This document shows positions 7,347-15,669 of a DNA stretch of 23,607 nucleotides, piece after piece. A program made the translations under genes and the position numbers. The notes beneath the pieces were generated by a model. It made no database searches. It saw only the letters and a list, made by a program, of their open reading frames with translations, and was not told the origin of the DNA. Numbering within the stretch: the stretch's first letter is position 1; the number at the start of each line of letters is the position of its first letter. Origin of the DNA: CAZXLT01 sp964641545 (GTDB lineage: Bacteria > Patescibacteriota > Saccharimonadia > Saccharimonadales > AWTP1-31); contig CAZXLT010000015.1 of NCBI GenBank assembly GCA_964641545.1, positions 1 to 23,607 on the forward strand. Reading direction: 5' to 3'.

Positions 7347-7760
7347 TTAGGAAACAAGTAATTGTGGATTAGTAGTCAACTCTTCCTGTAGCAAGACAGC
7401 ATTCGTCGATAAGGTAATTCGCTCGAAGTCGTACAAACTAAAATAGCTAACGTCGTCGTGTATCTGATGCTCTTGCACCGCTGGCTCGCCTTGTATAGAA
7501 GCTGTAAACCAGGTGTAGTGGTACGTTTTTCGTTTTTCCTTAAAAGTCACATCCCCCACTTCACACAAGTCAGTCGCATGAACATTAAGTTCTTCGCGCA
7601 GCTCGCGGACTGCAGCCATTTTGAGTGATTCGTTCAACTCTACTTTGCCACCTGGTAGTTCCCAATGGACAAATTTTTTTGTGTTTCGGTGTATGAGCAA
7701 AATCCGATTTTGTTCATCCAAAATTATACATCCAGCTAGCTCAACTACCTTCCCGGCCAC
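7347..7760 (-). CDS. NUDIX hydrolase
   Basis: Predicted pyrophosphohydrolase of nucleoside diphosphate-linked compounds; the substrate cannot be told from sequence (MutT-like sanitation is possible). The 137-residue protein is close to a bare NUDIX domain. The box GX5EX7REUXEEXGU is seen at residues 38-60, with catalytic Glu53, Glu56 and Glu57. The single deviation is Asn59 in place of the usual Gly. The start is a GTG at 7760 with a strong GAGGAG (7768-7773) seven bases upstream. The gene overlaps the last 16 bases of the beta-helix gene in another frame, so the two are translationally linked. Confidence 0.9.
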   Translation of the reverse strand: MAGKVVELAGCIILDEQNRILLIHRNTKKFVHWELPGGKVELNESLKMAAVRELREELNVHATDLCEVGDVTFKEKRKTYHYTWFTASIQGEPAVQEHQIHDDVSYFSLYDFERITLSTNAVLLQEELTTNPQLLVS

Positions 7761-9658
7761 AGCAATGCTCCTCTATCTGGCGATGCGGCAGTAACACCAA
7801 GCGCACTGGCAACGTCGGCCGGCAAAGTCTCGCCACTATTTTTTGCACTGCTTCCGTCGAATACACGATAATTGCCTGCCACCTCATCAGCAAAGAATGG
7901 GTGAGCGGCACCGTTCTCATCAATACCATGATCTTCCCATGATTTCGCTGCCTGAAACATATTCAGTGAATTATACCTGCTTACATTTGTGCTGTTCTTT
8001 GCGCCCCACTCAATAAGCGTTGTTGGCATAGCGTTTTTTCGGTAGTATGCATTGTAATCTAATCCAGAAAAATAATCCTCTGGACCTGTTTGCCCCCCAG
8101 CCGAAGCCCAACGGGCAGTAAACACAATGCTGCCACCAGACAGGATATTATTCTTAAACGTTAGGCTACGTGTATCGGGTCCGATGTCAGGATCGGTAGT
8201 GCTTGTTCGTTCGTCATCGTACACGTAGAGGTTTGTGTGGTTATTAGCGATTGTGTTGTTATAGATCTTCACATTGTCGGCGGATATTCGCAAACCAGCA
8301 TCCCAGTCATCCGCGCCTTGATTACCAACAATAAGATTTGACGCAATAATGCCGCCAGAAGAAACCTCGTAAAACAGTCCTGACTGCTTATTGCTCCGCA
8401 TGACATTTTTGACGATGGTTGAATTTACACAGTTGAGATCGCACCAAAAACCAGCTCCGTTATTGTTTTCAAAAATATTACCCTTGATCTGAAGGTTTAC
8501 AGAACGCGCAATCTTTGCGCCCGCCATTGTGCAGGATCCACCACAGCTACTTATAGAAAAATCTTCTGCGTTGTTGCCTGCGATCACGCTGTCTTCTATG
8601 ATACTGCCGTCAGCTCGGTTCCCGACCAGCCCCTGGGCACCGTTACTAGACAGCACCGAACCTGAAACAACCGTGTTTGCCCCCAACACATCAAGCCCAG
8701 CGGCAGCATTGTGCGTAAATACTGTATTTTCAAATCGCATGTTGGGTGCGGACACCACAACAGCACCGGGTGTTACGCCTGGGTCCCATGTGGTTGCATA
8801 CTGCGCAAAACCAACACCCTTAATTACCGAGCCTGCCGTTAAGAACTCAAAGAATCGTACAGAGTCAGTAACCTCAACGGTCTGATTAACAGGATTGTTT
8901 TTTATGTAAACGGTATTTGTAGCGCGATCCGCAAAAAATGTGTTGGGGGCGACTTCTGCGAGCGTATCAACCTGCTTGAGCGGAACATCATCAACAAACA
9001 CCATGGCAGCATCTGCTGCCGACGACCCCGAGTTTACTACCTGTTCGCTTAATGAATTGTCATTTGCAACCGCTTGTTTAGCCAGGTTTGCAAGTGCCGG
9101 CCAACTCGTTTTGTAATTACCCTGCCCATCGCTGGACCAATTTGTAACAACTTTGCTGCCTTTCACCCAGGCACGTTCAGTCTGATAGCTCTGAATAGTG
9201 ATCTGCTTGCCGACAAGGTATTTATGGCATCCCGAAGTAATCGACACTCCATCCCATCCTTCATGGTATGTGCCGCCACGCAAAACAATTGTTCCCCCTG
9301 CACTCACTTGCGACAAGGCATGGCAAATCGTTCCATATGGAGATGCGAGTGTGCCAGTATTTGAATTTTGTCCATCTGGCGCTACAAATTTTACATTTGT
9401 ACTTGGTGCCGGATAGCTTGTTGTAACATCCAGAAACCCTGGAGATGCCCCAAACCTAACTCCTAAGCCGTTAGAAGCAAGTTCATCACTAAACCGGGCC
9501 ACATTCCCAACAAGCGTTCCATTTTCTGCCTCAGTTGCTGTGGTTGATGTAGCTGCACGCGTTATTAGAGTCAGAAGAACACCGCCCACAACTAGCGCGA
9601 TCAAAATCACGTGAAATCGTAGTCGTTTTAGTTGGCCTAGCGTAAGTTGTCGTCTCAC
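7745..9658 (-). CDS. Secreted/anchored parallel beta-helix surface protein
   Basis: A 637-residue extracellular protein. A basic N-terminus is followed by one hydrophobic helix (about 15-32) ending in LITRAAT, acting as signal or anchor. A short EAENG module (about 41-70) has a CBM6/35-like flavour. From about 89 the segment with VAPDG, GTLASPYGT and VLRGGTY is typical of DUF1565/pectate-lyase-type right-handed beta-helix proteins. Long runs of NNT, NVI and IxGN repeats follow to about 520. Such folds bind or cleave polysaccharides; no catalytic site is evident, so binding or lyase activity is open. Four Cys in two clusters (GCH; CGGSC, CDLNC) could form disulfides, fitting the nearby VKOR genes. 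It starts at GTG 9658, 45 bases after dnaK with no terminator between. Confidence 0.8.
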   Translation of the reverse strand: MRRQLTLGQLKRLRFHVILIALVVGGVLLTLITRAATSTTATEAENGTLVGNVARFSDELASNGLGVRFGASPGFLDVTTSYPAPSTNVKFVAPDGQNSNTGTLASPYGTICHALSQVSAGGTIVLRGGTYHEGWDGVSITSGCHKYLVGKQITIQSYQTERAWVKGSKVVTNWSSDGQGNYKTSWPALANLAKQAVANDNSLSEQVVNSGSSAADAAMVFVDDVPLKQVDTLAEVAPNTFFADRATNTVYIKNNPVNQTVEVTDSVRFFEFLTAGSVIKGVGFAQYATTWDPGVTPGAVVVSAPNMRFENTVFTHNAAAGLDVLGANTVVSGSVLSSNGAQGLVGNRADGSIIEDSVIAGNNAEDFSISSCGGSCTMAGAKIARSVNLQIKGNIFENNNGAGFWCDLNCVNSTIVKNVMRSNKQSGLFYEVSSGGIIASNLIVGNQGADDWDAGLRISADNVKIYNNTIANNHTNLYVYDDERTSTTDPDIGPDTRSLTFKNNILSGGSIVFTARWASAGGQTGPEDYFSGLDYNAYYRKNAMPTTLIEWGAKNSTNVSRYNSLNMFQAAKSWEDHGIDENGAAHPFFADEVAGNYRVFDGSSAKNSGETLPADVASALGVTAASPDRGALLWPGR

Positions 9659-9703
9659 TAACCATTAGCTTACTAGAAAGCTGTTTGAAAACGAATGTAA
9701 TAC

Positions 9704-11617
9704 TTACTTATCTTCTTTTTCGTCGACGACTTCGCCTTCTACTGGCTCGTCTTTACTATCTTCTTTGTCATCTGAAGATCCGTCTTCTTTTGCCCCTTCC
9801 TTGGATACATCTTCGTACATTTTTGCGCCTATTGGTAGAATTGCGTCTGTTAGCTCTTTGGCTGCTTTTTCCAGTTCGTCTTTATCAGCCTTTTCGTCGG
9901 CAGCAACTTTCTTGGCCGACTCTACGGCTTCGTCGATTTTCTTAACGTCATCTTCGGAGATTTTATCTTTACTGTCTGACTTTAGTTTCTCGGCTTGGTA
10001 GATTGCACTATCCAATCCATTTCGGGCATCAATACCTTCGCGCTTTTTCTTATCTTCCTCTGCATGAGCTTCAGCCTCTTTGGCCATTTTCTCAACCTCA
10101 GACTTATCAAGATTGCCACTATTCTGAATAGTAATGCTCTGCTCTTTTCCAGAACCTTTATCCTTAGCCGTAACGCTCAAAATGCCGTTGGCGTCGAGCT
10201 TGAACATTACTTCGATCTGCGGAACGCCGCGTGGTGCTGGTGGGATGCCATCAAGCACGAAGCGACCAAGGCTTTTATTGTCTGCCACAAATTCGCGCTC
10301 GCCCTGCACGACATGGATCTCTACTTGGTTCTGGTTGTCAGCTGCGGTACTAAACGTTTCGCTTTTATCGGTTGGGATGGTCGAGTTACGTTCGATCAGC
10401 TTCGTTGCAACGCCCCCAAGAGTCTCGATACCAAGACTTAGCGGAGTAACGTCAAGAAGCAGCACATCTTTAACATCTCCCTGCAAAACACCACCTTGAA
10501 TTGCAGCACCTATTGCTACAACCTCATCCGGGTTCACACCTTGCATTGGGTCTTTGCCAAAGATCTTCTTAACCTTTTCAACAACTGCTGGCATGCGGGT
10601 CATGCCGCCAACTAACACAACTGCATCAATATCGCCTGCTTTTAGCTTAGCGTCTTTGAGCGCTTTCTCGCATGGAATAGCTGTTTTATCGATTAGGTCT
10701 GCGACAAGGCTTTCGAGCTTGGCACGAGTTAGCTTGTGCTCGAAGTGTTTCGGTCCATCTGCGTCAGCTGTTAGGAATGGAAGATTGATGTTAACTTCGT
10801 TTGTAGTCGATAGCTCAATTTTGGCTTTTTCGGCTTCGTCGCGGAGTCGCTGCATCGCTGCATTGTCATCTTTAATATCAATGCCATGCTCTTTTTTAAA
10901 TTCATCTACAAAATAGTTAACTAATACACGATCGAAGTCGGCACCACCGAGATGAGTATCACCGTTCGTACTTTTTACTTCAAAAACACCATCGCCGAGT
11001 TCAAGAATTGAAACGTCAAACGTACCGCCACCAAGGTCAAATACAGCAATCTTTTCGTCCTTGTTGCTGGCTTTGTCTAGCCCGTAAGCAAGGGCAGCTG
11101 CAGTTGGTTCGTTAATAATACGTTTTACTTCCAGACCAGCAATTTTACCAGCGTCTTTGGTTGCCTGGCGTTGACTGTCATCAAAATATGCTGGAACCGT
11201 AATAACAGCTTCGGACACTTTGTCGCCAAGGAATTTTTCCGCATCTGCCTTAAGCTTACTCAGAATCATTGCACTGATTTCTTCGGCGCTATATTCTTTG
11301 TCTCCCATCTTTACCTTCACAGAGCTACCACTTTTGACCATTTCGTAGCCCATAAGTTTTATGTCTCGCTGCACTTCTTTGTCTTCCCAACGACGACCAA
11401 TAAGACGCTTGACCTCGTATACGGTATTTTTGCTATTGGTAACCTGTTGACGACGTGCAACTTGGCCAACTAGACGTTCGCCACCTTTGTTTACCGCGAC
11501 AACGCTCGGTGTTGTACGCGCACCTTCGCTGTTAGCAATAATCTCTGGCTTACCTGACTGCATAACAGCCATAGCCGAGTTAGTTGTTCCAAGATCGATT
11601 CCAATAATTTTACCCAT
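9704..11617 (-). CDS. dnaK: Chaperone DnaK (Hsp70)
   Basis: ATP-dependent cytoplasmic Hsp70 that folds and protects proteins with DnaJ and GrpE. The 637 residues are the normal family length. Signatures seen are IDLGTTNS (7-14), VFDLGGGTFDVSIL, VVLVGGMTRMP and the interdomain linker DVLLLDVTPLSLG, then the beta-sandwich and helical lid. The C-terminus is a long acidic tail rich in Asp, Glu and Lys ending EGEVVDEKEDK, a variant of the usual EEVD-like end. The ATG at 11617 has AGGAG (11627-11631) nine bases upstream. Expression is controlled by two tandem CIRCE sites. hrcA and grpE lie about 7.7 kb upstream and dnaJ about 3.7 kb downstream instead of being adjacent. Confidence 0.98.
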   Translation of the reverse strand: MGKIIGIDLGTTNSAMAVMQSGKPEIIANSEGARTTPSVVAVNKGGERLVGQVARRQQVTNSKNTVYEVKRLIGRRWEDKEVQRDIKLMGYEMVKSGSSVKVKMGDKEYSAEEISAMILSKLKADAEKFLGDKVSEAVITVPAYFDDSQRQATKDAGKIAGLEVKRIINEPTAAALAYGLDKASNKDEKIAVFDLGGGTFDVSILELGDGVFEVKSTNGDTHLGGADFDRVLVNYFVDEFKKEHGIDIKDDNAAMQRLRDEAEKAKIELSTTNEVNINLPFLTADADGPKHFEHKLTRAKLESLVADLIDKTAIPCEKALKDAKLKAGDIDAVVLVGGMTRMPAVVEKVKKIFGKDPMQGVNPDEVVAIGAAIQGGVLQGDVKDVLLLDVTPLSLGIETLGGVATKLIERNSTIPTDKSETFSTAADNQNQVEIHVVQGEREFVADNKSLGRFVLDGIPPAPRGVPQIEVMFKLDANGILSVTAKDKGSGKEQSITIQNSGNLDKSEVEKMAKEAEAHAEEDKKKREGIDARNGLDSAIYQAEKLKSDSKDKISEDDVKKIDEAVESAKKVAADEKADKDELEKAAKELTDAILPIGAKMYEDVSKEGAKEDGSSDDKEDSKDEPVEGEVVDEKEDK

Positions 11618-11635
11618 ATGATTTTGCTCCTTTTA

Positions 11636-11662
11636 TTAGCAGTTACCTTCTTAGAGTGCTAA
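11636..11662 (-). promoter_or_regulatory. Second, downstream CIRCE-like operator of dnaK
   Basis: On the minus strand, TTAGCACTC, nine bases, AACTGCTAA. One arm is perfect and the other matches 7 of 9, with exact spacing. It lies in the leader, 18 bases before the ATG, and covers the region of the predicted start site. It may act with the upstream CIRCE or shape the mRNA leader. Confidence 0.7.
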
Positions 11663-11671
11663 AACAATTGT

Positions 11672-11701
11672 ATCATAAAGCAATTAGCACTCTACTGTCA
11701 A
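11672..11701 (-). promoter_or_regulatory. dnaK promoter
   Basis: On the minus strand, a perfect TTGACA (11696-11701), an 18-base spacer and TATGAT (11672-11677). The -35 lies inside the spacer of the perfect CIRCE, so HrcA binding would block polymerase. The leader is about 48 bases and holds the Shine-Dalgarno sequence. Confidence 0.8.
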
Positions 11702-11710
11702 GAGTGCTAA
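11684..11710 (-). promoter_or_regulatory. Perfect CIRCE operator of dnaK
   Basis: Both 9-base arms match the CIRCE consensus exactly (TTAGCACTC and GAGTGCTAA) with a 9-base spacer that contains the -35 box TTGACA. It is the best match in the window and lies 11 bases past the stop codon of the GH114 gene. Confidence 0.95.
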
Positions 11711-11721
11711 TTATGGATTAC

Positions 11722-12897
11722 TTACTGTTCCCAGCAGGCAAACAGTATATTCTCTGTAACAGAGTAGTTTTCTGGCTTTTTCATTGCCATACGTCCGCTC
11801 GAATTTGCATCAGGACAGACGGCTGTTGCTGTATTTCGGTATTCAACTTGCCCCACCCAAAGCCCTTTGCCAGTAGCTGCATCAAGGGCACTGCACTCGC
11901 CGTATTGCTGGCACTCCTCATTTAATATACCGTCAGGCACGCAGAGTCCCGGCGTACAGTGAGCAATGTTGGTAGGGTCTGTCATCTGTTGACTCGTGAG
12001 CTCGATACCGTTTTTACTAATTGCTGTTAGTCCCCGCACATGTGCCTGATAATAGTATTCTCTGTATAGCCTCAGTGAGTGTGCCTGCGTAATATTGAAC
12101 GTTGGATCATTACCGTAACTGTTGATCTGATCTCCTTCGACACCATCGCAGCCAATCCGTTTCGCAACCTCTAACCGAGCCCACATAATGGGCGCCCAAT
12201 ACTGCCACGAGCTTTCGCGTATATCCAGCCAAAATTCACCCTCGAACACACCTCCAGCCGAGTCTTGACTATCACCTCCAATAACATCAGCACCGGCATA
12301 TGCAGGCGGACCATTGTATGCAACACCATTGCGTGTATTGTTACTACTCCAGGTGCCGGGGAAAAGCTCTGCATCCGGTTCGTACGTTTCGTACGCACCA
12401 ATGTCCATGTAGCAAATTACTTTTTTACCCGCCGCCTTTAGTGCTGTGAACTTTGCACCATTACTTCCTTGGTTCCACGTAACCGTTCGCGTATCCCCGT
12501 TTGCCCAAACTACTTCCTGCGTCATTGTGCTCGGTATCGCATCGGTTAGGTCGATATCGTACATGTCGAAGCGGGCGAGATTAGTGCTGTTTACTGTTAT
12601 GCCCCCTTCTAATACCCATTGCCACTTTGTGTCGGCTGCTGGCTTCCACCAACTAGCCTGGGTAGAAGGAGCTTTGAATCTGACATGACTGCCTGCACTT
12701 GATAAAGCGTTAGCAATCTTGCTGGCATTGGTAGACAATATGCCGTTTTCGGGCTCTATGCTGGCAGTCGACGTTGCTGCCTTCGAAAAAATTAGAAATA
12801 GTGTACCAACCACAATTATAGACAGTACTAGGACCAACCCCCTGTATCGTTTTGGTGTTACGAGCATCTTCCGCTTATGCTGTGGCGATTTTGACAC
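11722..12897 (-). CDS. GH114-type endo-alpha-1,4-polygalactosaminidase, surface-anchored
   Basis: Predicted TIM-barrel hydrolase that cuts alpha-1,4-galactosamine polymers of biofilms. The 391 residues comprise a basic N-terminus, one membrane helix (about 20-38) ending FSKAAT, an EPENG module (about 47-75) and a catalytic domain (about 90-390). GH114/TM1410 hallmarks appear in order: WQW (92-94), DMYDID (111-116), ICYMDIGAYE (161-170), EFWLDIR (221-227) and GCDGVEGD (249-256). Glu254 and an acidic residue in the CYMD strand are candidate catalytic residues by family pattern. Cys are placed for disulfides late in the domain. The start is GTG at 12897, 19 bases after the membrane cohesin gene, and it is likely the last gene of that operon. 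It has no dockerin, so any link to the scaffold is not through that domain. Confidence 0.82.
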   Translation of the reverse strand: MSKSPQHKRKMLVTPKRYRGLVLVLSIIVVGTLFLIFSKAATSTASIEPENGILSTNASKIANALSSAGSHVRFKAPSTQASWWKPAADTKWQWVLEGGITVNSTNLARFDMYDIDLTDAIPSTMTQEVVWANGDTRTVTWNQGSNGAKFTALKAAGKKVICYMDIGAYETYEPDAELFPGTWSSNNTRNGVAYNGPPAYAGADVIGGDSQDSAGGVFEGEFWLDIRESSWQYWAPIMWARLEVAKRIGCDGVEGDQINSYGNDPTFNITQAHSLRLYREYYYQAHVRGLTAISKNGIELTSQQMTDPTNIAHCTPGLCVPDGILNEECQQYGECSALDAATGKGLWVGQVEYRNTATAVCPDANSSGRMAMKKPENYSVTENILFACWEQ

Positions 12898-12916
12898 TAC
12901 GCAACCTAACTCAGGT

Positions 12917-14332
12917 TTACTTTACAAGGGCTGCTGGTTTCGCAACATTTGGCTGCGCAGCCGGGGCTGCTGGCTGGGCTGAAACAGCTGCAGCTTGTGG
13001 CTTATCGGCAGGCTGTATGACACTAATCGGTTGACCTTTAATTGCCTGGCTGGTAGTCGGGGTTGCCGGCTGAGTTACGGCAGGTGCGACTTGTGGCTCA
13101 GTTGTTATAGGCTTAGTAACAGGTTTAGGATCGACAATAACAGAAGGGTTCGAAAAAGTACTCATCGGTGTAGGTGCAGCGTCGCCTCCACCAGCGCTTG
13201 GAGCACCGCCAGAAGGGGTTATCTTACCCCATGGCGCACGCTTGTTCATGATGTATTTCACGAGCAGTCCAACAACAATGAGACCCGGCAAGATGAGGAT
13301 GTAGATGTATGGGAACGGCTTCTTAAGCTTAAGATCGTATAGCTGCACTTCGTTTGTCGTTGTAGCTGCAAGTACATTAATTTGTTTACTAAGCTTTCCT
13401 GCCTTGCTAGATATGCTAATCTTGTGTTTTCCTGCAGTGACATTAACAAAACTAGCAATACCACTAGCATCTGTTATGGCTGTCATGGAATCGAGCTTTA
13501 CTTGTGCGCCCGTAACAATCTTTCCATTGGGATCAGCAACTTTAATAGCAACTGCATAGCCAGTGTTCGGCTGTGTAGATTGAGTCTCTGTAGTAGTTGG
13601 TGCTGGAGTTGCCGAGGAAGATTGCCCACCAGACGACTGACCAGTGCTTGTGGTTGTTTTTGGCGTGCTTGATGGGCTGCCGCTAGAGGTTGTGGTTTTG
13701 GGGGTCGTTGAGCCAGTGCTTCCGCCCGAAGACGAGCCCGATCCTCCAGTTCCGCCACCAGTAGTTGGAGGATTTGTAGTTGTACCTCCCGTTAAAGTGT
13801 ATGTTCCGCCCGTCGTAACACCATTCCACATTTCAGTAGGAATGCCGTCTGCTTTCCAAATATGTGAATTGGCGGCGAACGACAATGAAGTCGTACCAGA
13901 ACCACTGAGCGCCTTAAACGTAACAGTGCCAACTTTTAGGTTAGCTCCCGTTGGGAATGGAGCCCCGGTCTTTAAACAACTCATGCTAGCCGTCCCTGAA
14001 CCACCTGTTTTGCCGAAACAGTCGGGTAGCGCTCCACCGTTTGGTTCAATAGAAACGTACTGTAGCTTAGCTGCATCATATGAAAGTTGTACTTCAACAG
14101 AAGCGACGGGGTCGCTTCCACTATTAACATAGATATCGATGGCAAAAGTTGAATCTTTGGCTTTCGAAGCGCTGTTGGGCGAAAGCGAGAAGCCAGAGGA
14201 AGCAGTAGAACCTGAGGGGGGTGCCGCGTTCGTAAAGACAAGTAGAGCTGCACCAACAACAGCGAAAACAAGTACAACTAGAAGCGCACTTATCTTATTT
14301 TTTTTCAATTGTTTTGCATGTTTTTGCTTCAT
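12917..14332 (-). CDS. Membrane-anchored cohesin protein
   Basis: Predicted cell-surface receptor for dockerin proteins, 471 residues. The order is a basic N-terminus and helix (about 15-34) ending VFTNAA; a cohesin domain (about 48-181) with VEVQLSYDAAKLQYV and two Cys (105, 119) likely disulfide-bonded; and a Ser/Thr/Gly/Pro linker (182-256). A carboxypeptidase-regulatory/Ig-like domain (about 258-325, with TDASGIASFVNVTAGKH) follows, then a second membrane helix (341-360), a basic stop and a Pro/Ala/Gln-rich tail (about 365-471) predicted to be cytoplasmic. The cohesin is nearly identical to that of the upstream gene. The ATG overlaps the upstream stop (TAATG), so translation is coupled. 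The cytosolic tail is long for an anchor and may contact other proteins. Confidence 0.82.
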   Translation of the reverse strand: MKQKHAKQLKKNKISALLVVLVFAVVGAALLVFTNAAPPSGSTASSGFSLSPNSASKAKDSTFAIDIYVNSGSDPVASVEVQLSYDAAKLQYVSIEPNGGALPDCFGKTGGSGTASMSCLKTGAPFPTGANLKVGTVTFKALSGSGTTSLSFAANSHIWKADGIPTEMWNGVTTGGTYTLTGGTTTNPPTTGGGTGGSGSSSGGSTGSTTPKTTTSSGSPSSTPKTTTSTGQSSGGQSSSATPAPTTTETQSTQPNTGYAVAIKVADPNGKIVTGAQVKLDSMTAITDASGIASFVNVTAGKHKISISSKAGKLSKQINVLAATTTNEVQLYDLKLKKPFPYIYILILPGLIVVGLLVKYIMNKRAPWGKITPSGGAPSAGGGDAAPTPMSTFSNPSVIVDPKPVTKPITTEPQVAPAVTQPATPTTSQAIKGQPISVIQPADKPQAAAVSAQPAAPAAQPNVAKPAALVK

Positions 14333-15660
14333 TATCTACCCCAGTTAAACGCGATAATCGCGAGATCTTCTGAACCAATTGTACCATTACCGCTGAAGTC
14401 GCCTTTATCAAATGTCATACTCGTTTTGCCCCAGTTAAACGCGATAATTGCTAAATCTGCCGAACCGATACTTCCGTCATTGTTGGCATCACCCGGCTTG
14501 TAAACCAGGATTGATTTTGAAGAAGCATTGTTTGCCTCGTTACTTTCAGTAATAAGGTTGTTTTTGTCGGTAGTAACAGCAACAGTATGCGAACCAAGTG
14601 TGGCGGTCCAAGGAACCGTGGCAGTGATAGTGCGACTAGCACCAACGGCAAGAGCCGATGAATCAGTCGGACTGCTAACCACCGTAGAATCAACTGTAAA
14701 GGTCGTGGTATTTATGACACCTGCAGTTGTTGGCGCATTCCCGTTATTGGTAATAACTGCCGACAAAGTAACTGAATCACCTACTTTCAGCGTCGACGGT
14801 GTCACACTTATAGACGACACTACCAGATCAGGTTTGCTATTAAATACTACTGCACTGACCGGCAGCGATGTCCCCACGTTTGGCGTAGCAGCATTGTCGT
14901 ATGCTTTTGCTGTTAACGGGTAGGTTCCGTCGCCAATTGTCGTTGTGTCCCACGAATATGAATAGGGGCTTGAGGTGTCAGTACCCTTAAGCGCACCATT
15001 AACGTAAAACTCAACTTTTGTTACGGTACCGCCACCACTGTCGGTTGCGTTAGCGTTAATTGTAGTCGTAGCACCAACAGTCGCTCCGCTGACGGGCGAA
15101 ACTATAGATACGGTCGGCGGAGTTGTGTCTGGAGTTACGAGGGTGTAGGTTCCGCCTGTGGTGACGCCATTCCAGAGCTCAGTAGGGATGCCGTCTGCTT
15201 TCCAAACATGAGAGTTTGCTGCAAACGAAACTGATGTTGTGCCATTACCAGCCAATGCTTTAAATGTAACCGTACCGACTTTTTGACTGCCCGTAGGGAA
15301 CGGTGCGCCCGCCTTTAAACAGCTCATACTTGCTGTTCCGCCGCCGCCAGTCTTACCAAAACAGTCTGGGAAAGCTCCTCCAGTCGGCTCAATAGAAACG
15401 TACTGTAGCTTAGCTGCATCGTACGACAGCTGTACTTCAACAGAAGCGACGGGATCAGTGGCACTGCTATTAACATAAATGTCGACAGTGAAGTTGGAAT
15501 TTATGTTGTAAGAACCGCTTGTTGGCGACAACGTCAGCGCAGCAGTACCAACGGCCGCTTTCGTAAACACAAGCAACGAAATTCCAATCAGGGCAAAAGC
15601 AACGACAAGAATACCAGCTGAGCGTTTTCGACTAGTGAGTGATTTTAAGTGTTTTTTCAT
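14332..15660 (-). CDS. Cohesin-Ig-CARDB-dockerin adaptor (scaffoldin-like)
   Basis: A secreted protein of 442 residues carrying both halves of a cohesin/dockerin pair. After a basic N-terminus and signal helix (about 14-32, ending VFTKAA) come a cohesin (about 42-174, Cys100/Cys114) and an Ig-like domain (about 180-272, with VEFYVNG and YSWDTT). A CARDB-type domain (about 277-386, with PDLVVSSI and ITNNGN) and a dockerin (389-441) follow. The dockerin has two calcium-loop repeats, DANNDGSIGSADL and DFSGNGTIGSEDL, each followed by AIIAFNW. One end can bind a dockerin and the other a cohesin, as in cellulosomal adaptor scaffoldins. It starts 9 bases after the CBM-dockerin gene and overlaps the next by one base. 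Self-polymerisation is also possible. Confidence 0.85.
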   Translation of the reverse strand: MKKHLKSLTSRKRSAGILVVAFALIGISLLVFTKAAVGTAALTLSPTSGSYNINSNFTVDIYVNSSATDPVASVEVQLSYDAAKLQYVSIEPTGGAFPDCFGKTGGGGTASMSCLKAGAPFPTGSQKVGTVTFKALAGNGTTSVSFAANSHVWKADGIPTELWNGVTTGGTYTLVTPDTTPPTVSIVSPVSGATVGATTTINANATDSGGGTVTKVEFYVNGALKGTDTSSPYSYSWDTTTIGDGTYPLTAKAYDNAATPNVGTSLPVSAVVFNSKPDLVVSSISVTPSTLKVGDSVTLSAVITNNGNAPTTAGVINTTTFTVDSTVVSSPTDSSALAVGASRTITATVPWTATLGSHTVAVTTDKNNLITESNEANNASSKSILVYKPGDANNDGSIGSADLAIIAFNWGKTSMTFDKGDFSGNGTIGSEDLAIIAFNWGR

Positions 15661-15669
15661 AAGCGTAGT

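Noticed and set aside
9666..9681. AGCTT/AAGCT hairpin after dnaK as terminator
   Set aside because: Only five base pairs and no T-run; read-through seems more likely.
13644..14132. 162-codon plus-strand frame opposite the cohesin gene
   Set aside because: A Val/Pro-rich antisense image of the Thr/Gly/Ser-rich linker and cohesin coding region; no independent support.
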